64,000 bases of DNA from Diadophis punctatus similis (Eukaryota > Chordata > Lepidosauria > Squamata > Dipsadidae), in contig JALIGW010000001.1 in the NCBI GenBank assembly GCA_023053685.1, positions 158,305,547 to 158,369,546 on the forward strand. Reading direction: 5' to 3'. The position numbers and the translations under genes are program-made. The stretch's first letter is position 1, and each line of letters opens with the position of its first letter. Below are positions 35,895 through 47,254 of this stretch, one piece after another. The notes beneath the pieces were generated by a model, which was not told the origin of the DNA, did no database searches, and saw only the letters and a list, made by a program, of their open reading frames with translations.

Positions 35895-37122
35895 GTACAT
35901 TACCCAGAATTGGGTAAAAGTGGGGGGGTTTGGGGGGGGATGACAACAAATCCATTATCCAATCACAACATGGGCATTTATTTAAATAAGGGCTTTCTGA
36001 TAAGTGGCTGTGAGTAATGAAAAAAAAATTGGGAAACACTGTTTTAATACATTGGACATTTCACATAGTGGGTGCTTAGCAGTATATTAAAGTTTGCTCT
36101 TCCAGCTTCCCTGTGTATTTGAGAATCTGGTGTCCAAAGAGAACAATATTGTCAGGAGAAGAAAATAGAACTAGTTGGCTTGACACATTATTCTCAGCCA
36201 AGATTTGTTTTAACCGTATTTTGTTTAACAACGTATAAGAGTTTTAGTCATGCATGACATTAAAGCCATAAAGCATAGTTTACATGCCACAATGACTAGG
36301 TCAAAAGCAAGCAAACCAAGCAAGTTATGGTTTAATAAAATCCCGGAGTGGAACTTCCACTTTAGTAGCTACAGATTATGTCTGGTGGCCTCAGTTTTCA
36401 ACTTTTTAAATTTAAGGCTGGCGGAAAATAGCAGAACTGATATTGAAAGGATGTTATTAGACTAAAGCTGCTGTGTGAGAAAGAATGCGCATGCAAATTG
36501 TGGAGAAAATCAAAAGGTTATCAGTTTGAAGTGTGGGACAGGATTTGTTGGAGGAAAACAAACCCAAAAAAAAGAAAACAAGGGGCGTTTAACTTTTATT
36601 GTATCTTCTAGTGTGAATATCTTCAAATCTGGGGTTTTTTTTTTTCATGCTCTATGAAATTGAAAGTAAGTCAGGGCCTTTTGCAGGAGAAGAATTAGGG
36701 GAAAAGGTTAAATCATTTTATCCTAGTCAGTTCTGGCCTATGAGAGTCATTCTACATTCAGTCAAGTTCAGGGACAATTAATCACTAAGGCTTATATGCC
36801 ACTCCGGTGATATCTGGCTCTGAGTGGTTTATAATGTGTGTAAATGTCCACAGAACCAAGGAAGTCTGTATTTTCAGAAACAATTGTAGGACTGAATTAT
36901 TGCAGTTCAACTAGAGCCATGACTGCCATATGTTTTTCCCAAAATTCATTTCCAACAAAATTTTGTCCACATCCAAATTGCCCCTTGTGTACTCTTAATT
37001 CTCCTGAACAGAGAATTATTTCTTTTCTTGCAAATAAAAAGGTGATTCTAACCGCTTGAGGGCATAAGGTACTAATCTGATTGCTGGCCACTGAAAAGCT
37101 CATCCAGTTTTTCCCTCTAACT

Positions 37123-37423
37123 CAGCGGTTCCCAACCTGGGGGTCGGGACCCCTTTGGGGGTCGAATGACCATTTCCCAGGGGTCGCCCCAGCATCCTCA
37201 GCTCCCCCCCACTGCCACAACCCTGGCCATATCGCGCCCCACAACCCGTGCCCCCACCGCGCTCCACCCTGCTGCCGCCATTTGGGTTATTTTACCGCAT
37301 GCGCAGCACGCTTTGCGCATGCGCAGAGGGTAAAAGAACCCAAATGGCAGCGGCGGGGTGGGTCACGGTGGGGACGTGGGGGCAGAGCGTGGGTCGCGGC
37401 ATTAGGAAGGTTGGGAACCACTG
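37123..37423. mobile_element. Non-autonomous hAT (family 5, CAGCGGTTCCCAACC), 301 bp
   Basis: The termini are CAGCGGTTCCCAACCTGG and AAGGTTGGGAACCACTG. The 8-bp duplication CTCTAACT is exact (37115-37122 and 37424-37431). A central hairpin (37275-37353) carries GCGCATGCGC at 37315-37324 and is homologous to the centre of the element at 46165. Confidence 0.93.
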
Positions 37424-37716
37424 CTCTAACTGAACAAGTGAAAAGTTAGCAAAGTGATTTTTAGATCCATCTTGCTTTACCCCATTTGTTCTATGAACAT
37501 GCTAGTTCTTACAAGGTGGTTATATAAGACCTGCAACAAACTAATGTGTTTGGAGCACTTCAAATATTTGAAAAGTAGCATTGAAAATGATCAAATGGCT
37601 GTACATATGTTGATTCAAAAGGCTCCCCCCCCCAGGAGCTTGGCTGGCAGTAACAAATGTTGAAAACTGCTCCTAAAATGACAGAGTGCTTCAGAAAGAG
37701 ACTTTCAGGTCAACTA

Positions 37717-38103
37717 TAGATAGTCCTCAACTTACCATCACAATTGAGCCCCAAATTTCTGTGGCTGAGTTTGTTAAGTGAATTTTGCCCCATTTTACGA
37801 CTTTTCTTGCCACATTTATTAAGTGAATCATGGCAGCTGTTAAGTTAGGAACATGGTTGTTAAGTGAATCTGGCTTCCCCATTGATTTGGCTTGTCAGAA
37901 GGTCGCAAAAGGGGATTACGTGACCCCAGGACACTGCAACTGTCATACATATGAACCAGTTGCCAAGCATCCAAATTTTGTTCATGTGATCATGGGGATG
38001 CAAGAGCGGTCTTAAGTGTGAAAAACAGTCATAAGTCATTTTTTAGTGCCGTTGTAACTTTGAACAGTCACAAAATGAACTATTGTAAGTCGAGGACTGC
38101 CTG
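37717..38103. mobile_element. Tc1/mariner-like MITE (CAGGTAGTCCTC family), 387 bp
   Basis: It starts TAGATAGTCCTCAACTTA and ends GTAAGTCGAGGACTGCCTG, with TA on both sides (37715-37716 and 38104-38105). The interior is complete for the family. It lies directly beside the rDNA-derived segment. Confidence 0.88.
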
Positions 38104-38112
38104 TAATGTGAC

Positions 38113-38113
38113 T

Positions 38114-38145
<32 letters not shown>

Positions 38146-38169
38146 AAGTGATCCACCGCTAAGAGTTGT
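38113..38169 (-). pseudogene. 5.8S rRNA 5' fragment (pseudogene)
   Basis: The reverse complement reads CTCTTAGCGGTGGATCACT then GGCTCGTGCGTCGATGAAGA and ACGCAGCTAGCT, the first ~55 nt of vertebrate 5.8S rRNA with about three changes. Similarity stops abruptly at 38113. The rest of 5.8S and ITS2 are absent, so it cannot make rRNA. Confidence 0.92.
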
Positions 38170-38400
38170 CACTGTTGGAAAATGCAACAAAAGACGAGAC
38201 AAGCAAGCTGGGTTTCAACAGGTAAATGACCGGGCGCTAGGCTTGGCCAGGGACCCCTCCGTTCGGGAGGCCCTGCAGCCGCGATGTGGGGAGTCGAGGC
38301 GGAGCTCCCCGGCCTCGTCATGCGAGGCAGCTCGAGGCTTTGAACCGACCCCGGGCGGGGGCGACGTATCGGGTACCCGGCCCATGTGTTTGGGGAGGGA
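38170..38400 (-). pseudogene. Probable ITS1 sequence attached to the 5.8S fragment
   Basis: It is contiguous with the 5' end of the 5.8S fragment, in the position of ITS1. From about 38,228 it is strongly GC-rich (CCCCTCCGTTCGGGAGGCCC, CCCCGGGCGGGGGCGACG) in an AT-rich intron. Spacers are poorly conserved, so identity rests on position and composition. Confidence 0.6.
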
Positions 38401-39736
38401 ATCTTCCTCAGTTTTTCTCAGAATGTTTCTTAGGGACGAAAGTACCTCATTTTATCTCTCATCACTACTTCAGTGGCTTTTTTCCTGTTATTCACAGGAT
38501 GCCTGATTTAGAAGCCAATTTTTGTAATAAAATTTATCAGATATTTGCAATTGCCTTTGACTGGGAATCATGTATCCTTTCTGGTATTATTCTCTACAGT
38601 ACTGGTTCACCAATCCCTCATGCCTTTATTTAAAAGTAAATCACATGTATCTATCAGTGGAACTTTTTCCTCCTGCTAGCTGATTTGGCTTCCAAGTTTG
38701 ATCAAATAATCCCCACTTACCCACCCCAAGCTCTGATGCAGTGATGGAACAAAGTTTTGAGCTTTCAGACTAAATATTGTTTTTTCACCTCACCCCATCT
38801 CCCCTAGTGCATTTTATTAAGGGTCTGCTGTGAGGAGAAAAACAAGGTATCTTTAGGGAAAAGACTTTTCACCAGGATTAAAAATAAAGGCTCCAGCCAA
38901 GTAATTATTAATATGGGTGGAGGGAAATCATCTAGTGTAATGCCAAGTGATTTGGAATGGAGGTTCAAAACTCATTAGTTTTTTTTTTATATATATAAAA
39001 TGGATGCCTGCACTGGGGAAGAGAGCCTAAAGATTCAGGGATTTTAAATGCACAAATTAAATTGTCTAGACAGTGACATACATCAATAATTAACACCCTT
39101 CCATTCAGCTATACTTCATGGGTTACTACCCTGAGACTACGAAAGGGTTAAAAGATTATCCAATTTTATTTATTTATTACATTTTCCTCAATTAGTAGGA
39201 CTCTCAGCATATGCTCACGTTTCCGTAGGGATTTTTAATTTTTTTAAATTTAATTGAAGAGTAGGTAACAGAACATTTTCTGTACCTTTTAGATGTTTTA
39301 AATTTACATAACTATTGTTTTTCTATCAGTGTAGTTTGTAGGGGTCAACTATGCATCCTCAGGGCAAGAAGTCTATTTGGTAAAGGCTTCTATCTATTGA
39401 TAGTGTAAACAGTCTTTCCTTTATGTGACTCCTACATCCCTCAGAGCAAGAATCTACAACTTTTCTAAGGCTGAAGATCACACTTTGACTTTAAGAGATA
39501 TTTTGGGGTAGTTTTCAGTTGGAAGAAAGTAATGTGTTGGGTTAGAAGAAAATTTGTTTTGATTCACATTGAAATTCAGTAATAGGAGGATTCTCCAGCA
39601 TGCATTTAATAATTTTTCACTTACTTTGAATTAAAAACTATAATTTGATTACAGTTTTTGGAAGATGGCAGCCAAGCCATTTGGGGAACCAAATTCACCT
39701 GTACATTCAGCTGGACTGTATATTCCACCAGTGATA

Positions 39737-40113
39737 TAGGTAGTTCTCGACATAACCACCATTGGGAACAGAATTTCTCTTTATAAGCAAAGTGGTTGTT
39801 ACGTGAGACATGTCTGATTTTACAACCTTTTCCCCACGGTTGTTAAACGAATCAATCGTGCTGTTATTAGGCAAATATGGCTTCGCCACTGACTTTGCTT
39901 GTTGGCTGGGAAGGTTATAAGTGGCAATCACATAACCCTGGGACCTTGCAGCTGTTGTAAATAGATGCCAGTTGCAAATTTTGATCATCCTGACTGTGGG
40001 GATGCTTCAATGGTTGTAAGTACATTGTAAGACTAGCCCTAAGTCACTTTTTTCAGTGCGGTTCTACCTTTGAGTGGTCTCTAAATGAATGGTTGTAAAT
40101 TGAAGACTGTTTT
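39737..40113. mobile_element. Degraded Tc1/mariner-like MITE (CAGGTAGTCCTC family)
   Basis: It begins TAGGTAGTTCTCGACATAACC after a TA and keeps family words in order (GGGAAGGTTATAAGTGG, GTGGGGATGCTTCAATGG). It ends near GTAAATTGAAGACTG. The right end has lost the clean terminus. Confidence 0.75.
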
Positions 40114-40884
40114 TCTATAGCAACCACAAGGCAAAATTGGGGGTATCTTGTGATCATGTTTATGACTTTAGTTTCATAGTATGTATGTCTTAATTGGTTT
40201 TGTATGCCCACATAGTCAAATAATAGTTTGATAACTATTATTTCTAGTCTTTCATTTCAGAAACAATGGAATCTCCATAAAATGTGGTACATAATTTTAT
40301 AGAAGTCTGAATTCTGTGTAAACAGTGTGGTATAATTTGATTTATGTTTGGCAAGCAGATTTCATTGCACTATTGCCACATTAAATTCAATTCAGTTTAG
40401 TTTGTAACATTTTCATCAAAGTGATGTGTATTTGAAGAATACCACACAGAAGAAAATCTGTAGGTTTTCTGGGGAAAGCCTGATTAGTCCAGATACATGT
40501 ACACTCCTGCATACTGTATATACAAGCACTTCCTTCTCCAGTGGCTCAGTAAAACTTTAAACAAGGAGCGAACAAGTACAGAATTATATTTCTAAAACCA
40601 AAGTAGCAGCAGTCCAGATTTATTCTTGTTGGTCAGCTACTACCAGCTTCATAACATGATAAGAATAACAACATTAAGTATAAAAGTTCTACATTTATTT
40701 TTTTGTATTCTGGTCACAGTTTCAAAAGTTTGTGTTAATGTTGATATAAAATATAATATGCACAAGATGAAACTCTTAACAATGAATTTGATTTAAAAGC
40801 TTCTGTGTCTCTGCTCCTTTTTGAGCAAAATTATGTTCTACTATTCTATTTCTCACTAGATACTATTAATCTTAGTGGATCTCC

Positions 40885-41095
40885 ATTTATATCCTGCCTT
40901 TATTATTTTTACAAACAACTCAAGGTGGCAAACATAGCTAATATTCCCTCTTCCTTCTTTTCCCCCCACAACAACAACACTGTGAGGTAGGCTGGGCTGA
41001 AAGAAGGTAACTGGCCCAGTCACCCAGCTGGCTTTCATGCCTAGAACTCATGACCTTTTGGTTTCTAAGCCAGCACTTTAACTACTAATATCCAA
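40885..41095 (-). repeat. CORE-SINE, internally deleted
   Basis: It keeps the tail (CCTGCCTTTATTATTTTTAC), CAACTCAAGGTGGCAAACAT, GTGAGGTAGGCTGGGCTG, the CAGTCACCCAGCTGGCTTTC core and the GGTTTCTAAGCC head. A few bases are missing after GCCTAGAACTC, compared with other copies. Confidence 0.82.
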
Positions 41096-41877
41096 CAGTT
41101 ACTTTATCAATCAGCACAGGGGGTTGATTTTTCTAGTGCAATTTCTAATAGAATACCAAAATAAGGGAGAGAAGCTTATTCATATTTTGCTTTAGAAAAT
41201 GCAACGCAATTCTTTATATTTTTAAAATTAGTTTTTCACTTTGGTCTGTTAGAAAAAGACTCTTTGGTAGAGGAAGATGGTTTTTTAGGGACAAGCCAAA
41301 TAATGCCAAAACGGGGCCCAAGCTTTTTAATTGTCCCTTAGTCTTCATCGGTACCACCAAGCCTGCTGAAGAATTCTGAAGGGTTCAAAAGCTTGTTCAC
41401 TCCTCTGTGCCATTTTAGTTCGTTCTAATAATTATTGCTGAACTGTGGATTTAGTATTTCAAGATATATAAGCACTCTTGTAGTGTACACCTCCTGGACC
41501 TCTTTCAGGGGATTAGTTAATGAGGTGGTAATTTATTCCAAAGGATATATTTAGTGAAGGGCTTTTCCAGCTTTATTTGACATAGTCCTGTCAACCGACT
41601 GCAATTTGTCAAAACCATTAAACAAGCACCTCTTCTTGGAGGTGAAAGGAGGGCTACCCTGAACAAACAGGCAACACTACAAACTACACCTTCCTGCAAA
41701 ATTTTAGTAAGCCACATCTTGGCCTATGTAGATTGTGGCTTCTCCTATCCGCCCCCCCTCCCTCCTTTCTTTTCATGCAGTAAAATCTTGTTGGGGACAC
41801 AGAGGGAAGGAAACATGCTTGGAATTGTTTTATTGTGAGAGCTTCTGAATCTAGGCTCTGAAGAAAGTAATGTGGTA

Positions 41878-41878
<1 letters not shown>

Positions 41879-41951
<73 letters not shown>

Positions 41952-41960
41952 CCCCCCCCC
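41879..41960. repeat. (CT)n microsatellite followed by poly-C
   Basis: About 34 CT units are followed by TTCCCCCCCCCCCC. Long Ser-Leu and Arg-Glu frames across it are artefacts. Confidence 0.97.
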
Positions 41961-42334
41961 ATTGGCCAGCTTTGCAGCGCAATGTCTGATCATTAATAAA
42001 CAGCAAGCACTCACTTCGCCCTCTGGGCCTCAAATAGTACAGTGTGCAACAAGGGAGTGCGGGCAAGGCACGAGGATGGAAACAGTAGTATCAGATTACA
42101 GTTTCAAAATATAACTGGAGTGTGTTAGCTGGCTTACGCTATTGACTTGCCGCATAATTGTGTTGCTTATTTGTTGGAAAAGGCTTCCCTTTTCTTCCCA
42201 ATTAATATGGATGTTGTTATTAAGACGTTAGAACTCCTGGGTTGGCTTGTAGAAATCACGATAGTTACCTAGCAGTAGCATTTTTATTATTGTTGTTGTT
42301 GTTATTTATTTATTTATTTGTGAGATTTATTTAT

Positions 42335-42565
42335 TTGTGAGATTTATATACTGCCTCACAGTGCAAGCACTCTCTAAGCGGTTTACACCAGTAAGCAATG
42401 TATATTTATATTGCCCCCAACAATCTGGGGTCCTCATTTTACCTACCTCGGAAGGATGGAAGGCTGAGTCAACCTTGAGCCAGTGAGATTTGAACCGCTG
42501 ACCTGCGGATCACAGTCAGTTAAAGTGGCCTGCAGTACTGCCTCTAACCGCTGCACCACCTCTGC
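42335..42565 (-). repeat. tRNA-derived SINE (second squamate family)
   Basis: Minus-strand order: GCAGAGGTGGTGCAGCGGTT head, GCGGTTCAAATCTCACTGG box B, GCTCAAGGTTGACTCAGCC, TAAAATGAGGACCCC, and AAACCGCTTAGAGAG near the tail. The same family appears in plus orientation at 59357. It is flanked by (TTTA)n on both sides. Confidence 0.85.
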
Positions 42566-42567
42566 AT

Positions 42568-42622
<55 letters not shown>

Positions 42623-42626
42623 TTAT
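42566..42626. repeat. (TTTA)n microsatellite beside a SINE
   Basis: About 15 TTTA units abut the head of the SINE at 42335-42565. A shorter TTTA tract (42300-42330) flanks its tail. Confidence 0.95.
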
Positions 42627-44929
42627 TGAACATGGTAGAAATCTAAGTGGAGTTTCTCTCAACTAAACGAGTTTTTTTTTAAATTAAATTAGCAAACTGA
42701 AAGAGCTGTGTACACTTGTACTTTAATTTAATCCGCACAGTTACATTTAATTCCTTCTTTGCATTTGAACTCAGGATGCAAGCGTGGTGATGTTCAATAC
42801 ATACAAGCAGATACAAGTACTCTGGGGGGGAAAAATACCACGTGGGTGCAAAGCTCAATCAATGAGGATTCAGAAGCAAGGCATTTTAAATGTCTTCTCC
42901 TTGCAGTTCAATTAACACCCTTCTCCCCAATATATTATATTGGTATTATCATCCTTGATTATTGTATTTAGAATGGGGATCAGCAACACAAGGCCCATGG
43001 GCATCATTCGGTCATAGCACCATTTGGTAGTCTCTATTGACTTCTAAAAACTTATTTTTTAAAAAAAAATGTGTTAAATGCCCCAAATTTTTGGCTCCTT
43101 GAATGAGATTTGATGAGAATTGGGCCATTTTAGTTTTATTTCCAGTGTGGTGGTTCCGAATCAAGACATGATGCCCATCAGCTGAAAATGTTGTGATCCT
43201 TACTTTAGATATAATATCTTTAATTTATTTTACAATGTGCTAGTTTTCCAGCTCCTTAAACTGGATACCCAATTTCAGGTAAAAACGGTTATTTTGGTAA
43301 ATCAGTTTAAGGCATTTTTTAAAAGTCCTGGAAGTTGTGGCTTGATTGTGAGTACGGTAGAAGTGAGACTGTGTGTGATCATCCCATAGCAGAAGAGAAT
43401 ATTTTGGCCTGTTCATCTCCTTCTAGTGCAGCCCTTTGAGCAGAGTTTCAGAGGGTATAAAAGATCTGCAGGAAGAATAAGAATCAGCACAACCTGTTTC
43501 CCGATCTTCTCCTCTGGTGTCCTGTTAGTAAATTTGAGTCTTCAGTTACTGAGTATTCCTGATTTTTCACAACAGTAAATAACTCTTGACAAGTCTGTAG
43601 CTCATATACATTTACTGGCCAGTCCTCAAAAGGCTTCTGAAAGCAATATTTGTGAATTGAATTTCCGCCAGCAAGAAGTATTCTTTAGGGGGATTATAAG
43701 CTTGCTCTCTGTCGTTGTGTGCGATCTGGCTTCAGTTGGATTAACCTCTGACTCCACCTATCATCCATACTGAAGAAAATGAGGAAAATCAGCTTGTTTT
43801 AAAAATATAAAACAGCAGACTCTCCAATGGGTAGTTTTTGGCAGCATCAAAATCTTCTGTAATGAGGATCCTTTGTATAAAGGAAATTCTGCAAGCTTTG
43901 GCTCCCTGCCTCTCAGTTTAGCTATTTTGCTAAACTGAAAAAGGGCTAATTTTGTCATTCAGAAAAACATAAGCTTGATAAATAATGCAGTTTCTCACAG
44001 TTCTTGAGAGGGACTTAAGAGGGGATTATGTAGAAAATCAAATATTTGACACACTAAAACACGAAAAAACATTAAAACATCTCATTTGAACATATACTCA
44101 ATAGGTCATATATAGGGCCATTTTTTTATGATTGATTGCCTAATGATAACCTCAGCAGCCCCTGAACACCTTTAAATCTATGGGCTTTTTGACTGTTGCA
44201 AAATGTAACAACCTTTGGTCAAAATAGCCTTCTGTTTACATAGTGCTGAAACTTTCTTGAAGTACTGTATATGCACATGTGGTCAAATATACATATTTTA
44301 TTTTCATATTTCTGGACTGCATTATTTTTTCCTACTCTATACTCCTATCAGGTTGTCAGGGCAGCTTTTAAAAACCAATGATCTAATAAATTAAAATGTG
44401 AGCAGCATAATAAAGAAGCAATCCAAGTCCAAAAAAAAGATGAAGAAATCTAGAGAAATTTTAAACTTCTGGCAAAACAACTAATGCTGAAATGACATAA
44501 AAGTGAGTATAAATGGAATGATTTTTTTAAATAAAAAAGGTATCATGGCTGAAGGGGTATTCTTAGTAACAACTTTAGGTTATTGAGCCACTAAAGAGTG
44601 TCCAGGTTATTGGCCCACTAAAGAAGAGTCCTCTGTATGATCTCTGGATGGTAAAAAAAAATGAAGATAGTGATTGCATGTCACTTTTTACATGTGTTAC
44701 AAACATGACACATGTAAAAGGGGGATGGGACTTTAATCACATAGTTGCAGTCCCTATCTCAACTTTATGGGACAACATACACCATGGACATCTTTGGTGA
44801 GTACTCTTGTTGAGCTACTGGCATAATATGAATTTGCATTACAATATAGCAGTTACCATAATTGCAATTTGCAATAATTACCAATTTTGATCTCTTTTCA
44901 TTATAGTAGTCTAACTTGCATATTATTAG

Positions 44930-45650
44930 AATATGAATAACTTAGACAAAAGGCTATTTCTCTCTGGAATGTTTTGTGTAGGGATGTAGCCAACATCTTC
45001 ATTAGATGTAAAACCAATGGTCCTCTAAGCCAGTGTTTCCCAACCTTGGCAAGTTGAAGATGTCTGGACTTCAACTCCCAGAATTCCCCAGCCAGCGAAT
45101 GCTGGCTGGGGAATTCTGGGAGTTGAAGTCCAGACATCTTCAACTTGCCAAGGTTGGGAAACACTGCTCTAAGCCATAAAAGCAACGTAGGCTTCCATGG
45201 GAAGAGTGAGTCAAGAACCTTATATAGAAGAAATAGTCTAGTGCAGGAGAATAGCACTGTATTACTCCCGGCCATTAGACAATGGTACCTCCAACCATTG
45301 GGAGATGCAAAGGTTCTCCTAGCCATGACCGCCACCTGCTCTGCAAGCAGGAATTGTGAATCCAGGAGGATCTCTAAACTGTACACTGGGTCTGCCTGGA
45401 ATTTTGCAACCCCATCCAGCACCAACAATGGAATAATCCTAGAACTGATAAGCCAGGAAAGCCACTTACTCTTACCACGGTTCAACAGGAGCTTTTTCCT
45501 TCCCATCCAGACCCTCACAGCCACCAGACATTGGGGAAAGACATCCATAGCATAACTTAATTTGGCAGGGGCAGAGATGTATAATTGGGTATCATCAACA
45601 TACTAATGATACCTCACCCCATGGCAACATGAAAAGTAAATACGTAGTTT
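44930..45650 (-). mobile_element. L2/CR1-group LINE fragment, interrupted by a hAT MITE
   Basis: Minus strand reads CLVAVRVWMGRKKLLLNRGK, PLLVLDGVAKFQADPVYSLE and LLDSQFLLAEQVAVMARRTF. This is the segment after the RT palm in the same LINE family as 6260-7640, where the equivalent region lies at about 6650-7290. A 215-codon open frame runs through the LINE into the MITE at 45031-45166 and is a chance fusion, not a gene. Confidence 0.85.
45031..45166. mobile_element. Foldback hAT MITE (family 1), 136 bp
   Basis: The termini are CAGTGTTTCCCAACCTTGG and CCAAGGTTGGGAAACACTG (perfect), with arms complementary throughout. The 8-bp duplication CTCTAAGC is exact (45023-45030 and 45167-45174). It is nearly identical to the copy at 27841. 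Confidence 0.95.
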
Positions 45651-46164
45651 GAACGCGAGGTTACTTCTCTGTAGCCAATCCATAACTACAGCAAAACACT
45701 GATTTAGCATTGCTTCTTTTGAGCTCTCTCTGATTTCATATTTCCAAGTAGCTGTAAAACAATTGGAAATAGCAAAAAGTCATCTTCAGCCATAAATTGA
45801 AAGTATTAATCATACCCTGGTCTTTACCTTGAGTGACTCTGCTTCCACATAAAGGGCTACATTTGGGAACAGTAGTACAATTCTTCTGCATACTCCACCC
45901 CAATGGAGCAAATAATTTCACAGAGCAAAAATGGAACCTGGTCCACATTCTGCTCGCAAATGTGTTTCCTGCCTGAAAGTCTACAGATAGCTCTCTTTTT
46001 TGTTTATTTTGTCCTCCGATGGCAACTATGTCTGGCAAATAGTGGGTTTCTGACTCACCTCACTGTCATCTCAAGATTAGTAATCATGTCCTCTGAGACT
46101 GCTACTGAGAAGACAAACCCAGGAATAAAATATTCATTGGGGAGAAATCTACACATGGTCAGAT

Positions 46165-46482
46165 AAGAGGTGGGTTCCTGCCTGTTTTTGCCGGTGCGGT
46201 TAATAGCTGTTCGGCGCAGAGCCGAAGACGCTGCTGCCGTTCGCGGCGCGGGAGCTTTCCCCGGGCGCTTTCCCCGCCCGCATGGATGCCGCCAATTGCG
46301 TTCTTTTGCCCTCTGCGCATGCAGAATGCTTTGCGCATGCGCAGAGGGCAAAAGAACGCAAATGGCGGCCATGCGGGTGGCGGCAGCGCCCGGGGAAAGC
46401 CCCCGCGCCGCGAACGGCAGCAGCGTCTTCGGCTCTGCGCCGAACAACAGCTATTAACCGCACCGGCAGGAACCCACCTCTG
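46165..46482. mobile_element. Long-hairpin non-autonomous hAT (family 4), 318 bp
   Basis: The whole element is a near-perfect inverted repeat with arms of about 150 nt. The right terminus is GGCAGGAACCCACCTCTG; the left has lost the first C. The 8-bp duplication GGTCAGAT is exact (46157-46164 and 46483-46490). It is extremely CpG-rich and holds GCGCATGCGC at 46333-46342. The long open frames on both strands mirror each other because of the palindrome. Confidence 0.94.
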
Positions 46483-47254
46483 GGTCAGATATGTTAAATG
46501 TTGCAGAGTATGTATTTGGAAATTCATTCTCATTTGGTCTCCGTAGGATACAGCTTAAAGCAAACAAAAATGTCAGGGCTAGTCATAGGAGTAGAGAAGA
46601 ATGGCTTTAGCAAAAAACTTGGCAAACCCAACTGGTAAGACTGATGGAGTTTTGTACTGGTACAACTGAGGGCCTTGCGAAGGTTGAGCTCCCAGATTTT
46701 TTTTTTTTTTGCAGCACTTCAAATTTTTTATCACAGGTTTAGGTGCAGCAGACTATAGTACTAAACTGTTAACATGCCAGCTTTCTGTGAAGCCCTTTGT
46801 ACTAACAGATTCAGTTTATTGTTAGTGCAATCCACAAAATAAATATTGTTTGTGAGCTTAACCTTATAACTTTTAATACTAAGAAATGAAGCAAAAACAT
46901 AAGTTTATTCCAACTTTCACTGCCTGGGCAGGGATACTGCTTCTATTTATTTTATTGCTGCTGGGTTTTTTTTAATTCCTCAATTGTTGTGCTGCTGCTT
47001 ATTTGAATAGAATTAATCTTTCTACTGGAGCTTGTCTATTATTTCAATATTATCTAGTTAACTCACTGTCCCCCAAACCCTCTTTAGTTAGGTGGGGGCT
47101 TGAAACTGGCATAAGACTCTTCGCTTTCTTTGAGACAGTAGTTTTCTATCTCCCAGCTTTCAGGACAGTCTAGCTGAATTCTAGAACTGCTTTTTACAAA
47201 CTCAAATAAAAGGACCAGACATTTTCAGCTGGCACCAGCCAGTTCTGGTAGTTA

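Noticed and set aside
38113..38400. Functional rRNA gene
   Set aside because: Only the first third of 5.8S remains, without ITS2, 18S or 28S.
42975..43200. Possible hAT-like element around GGCCCATGGGC
   Set aside because: No convincing inverted termini or 8-bp duplication could be matched.
44901..45548. 215-codon open frame on the minus strand
   Set aside because: It reads through a decayed LINE reverse transcriptase segment into a foldback hAT MITE; a chance fusion, not a gene.
46159..46546. Open frames of 71-130 codons on both strands
   Set aside because: They mirror each other because the 318-bp hAT element is a palindrome; CpG-rich and not conserved coding sequence.
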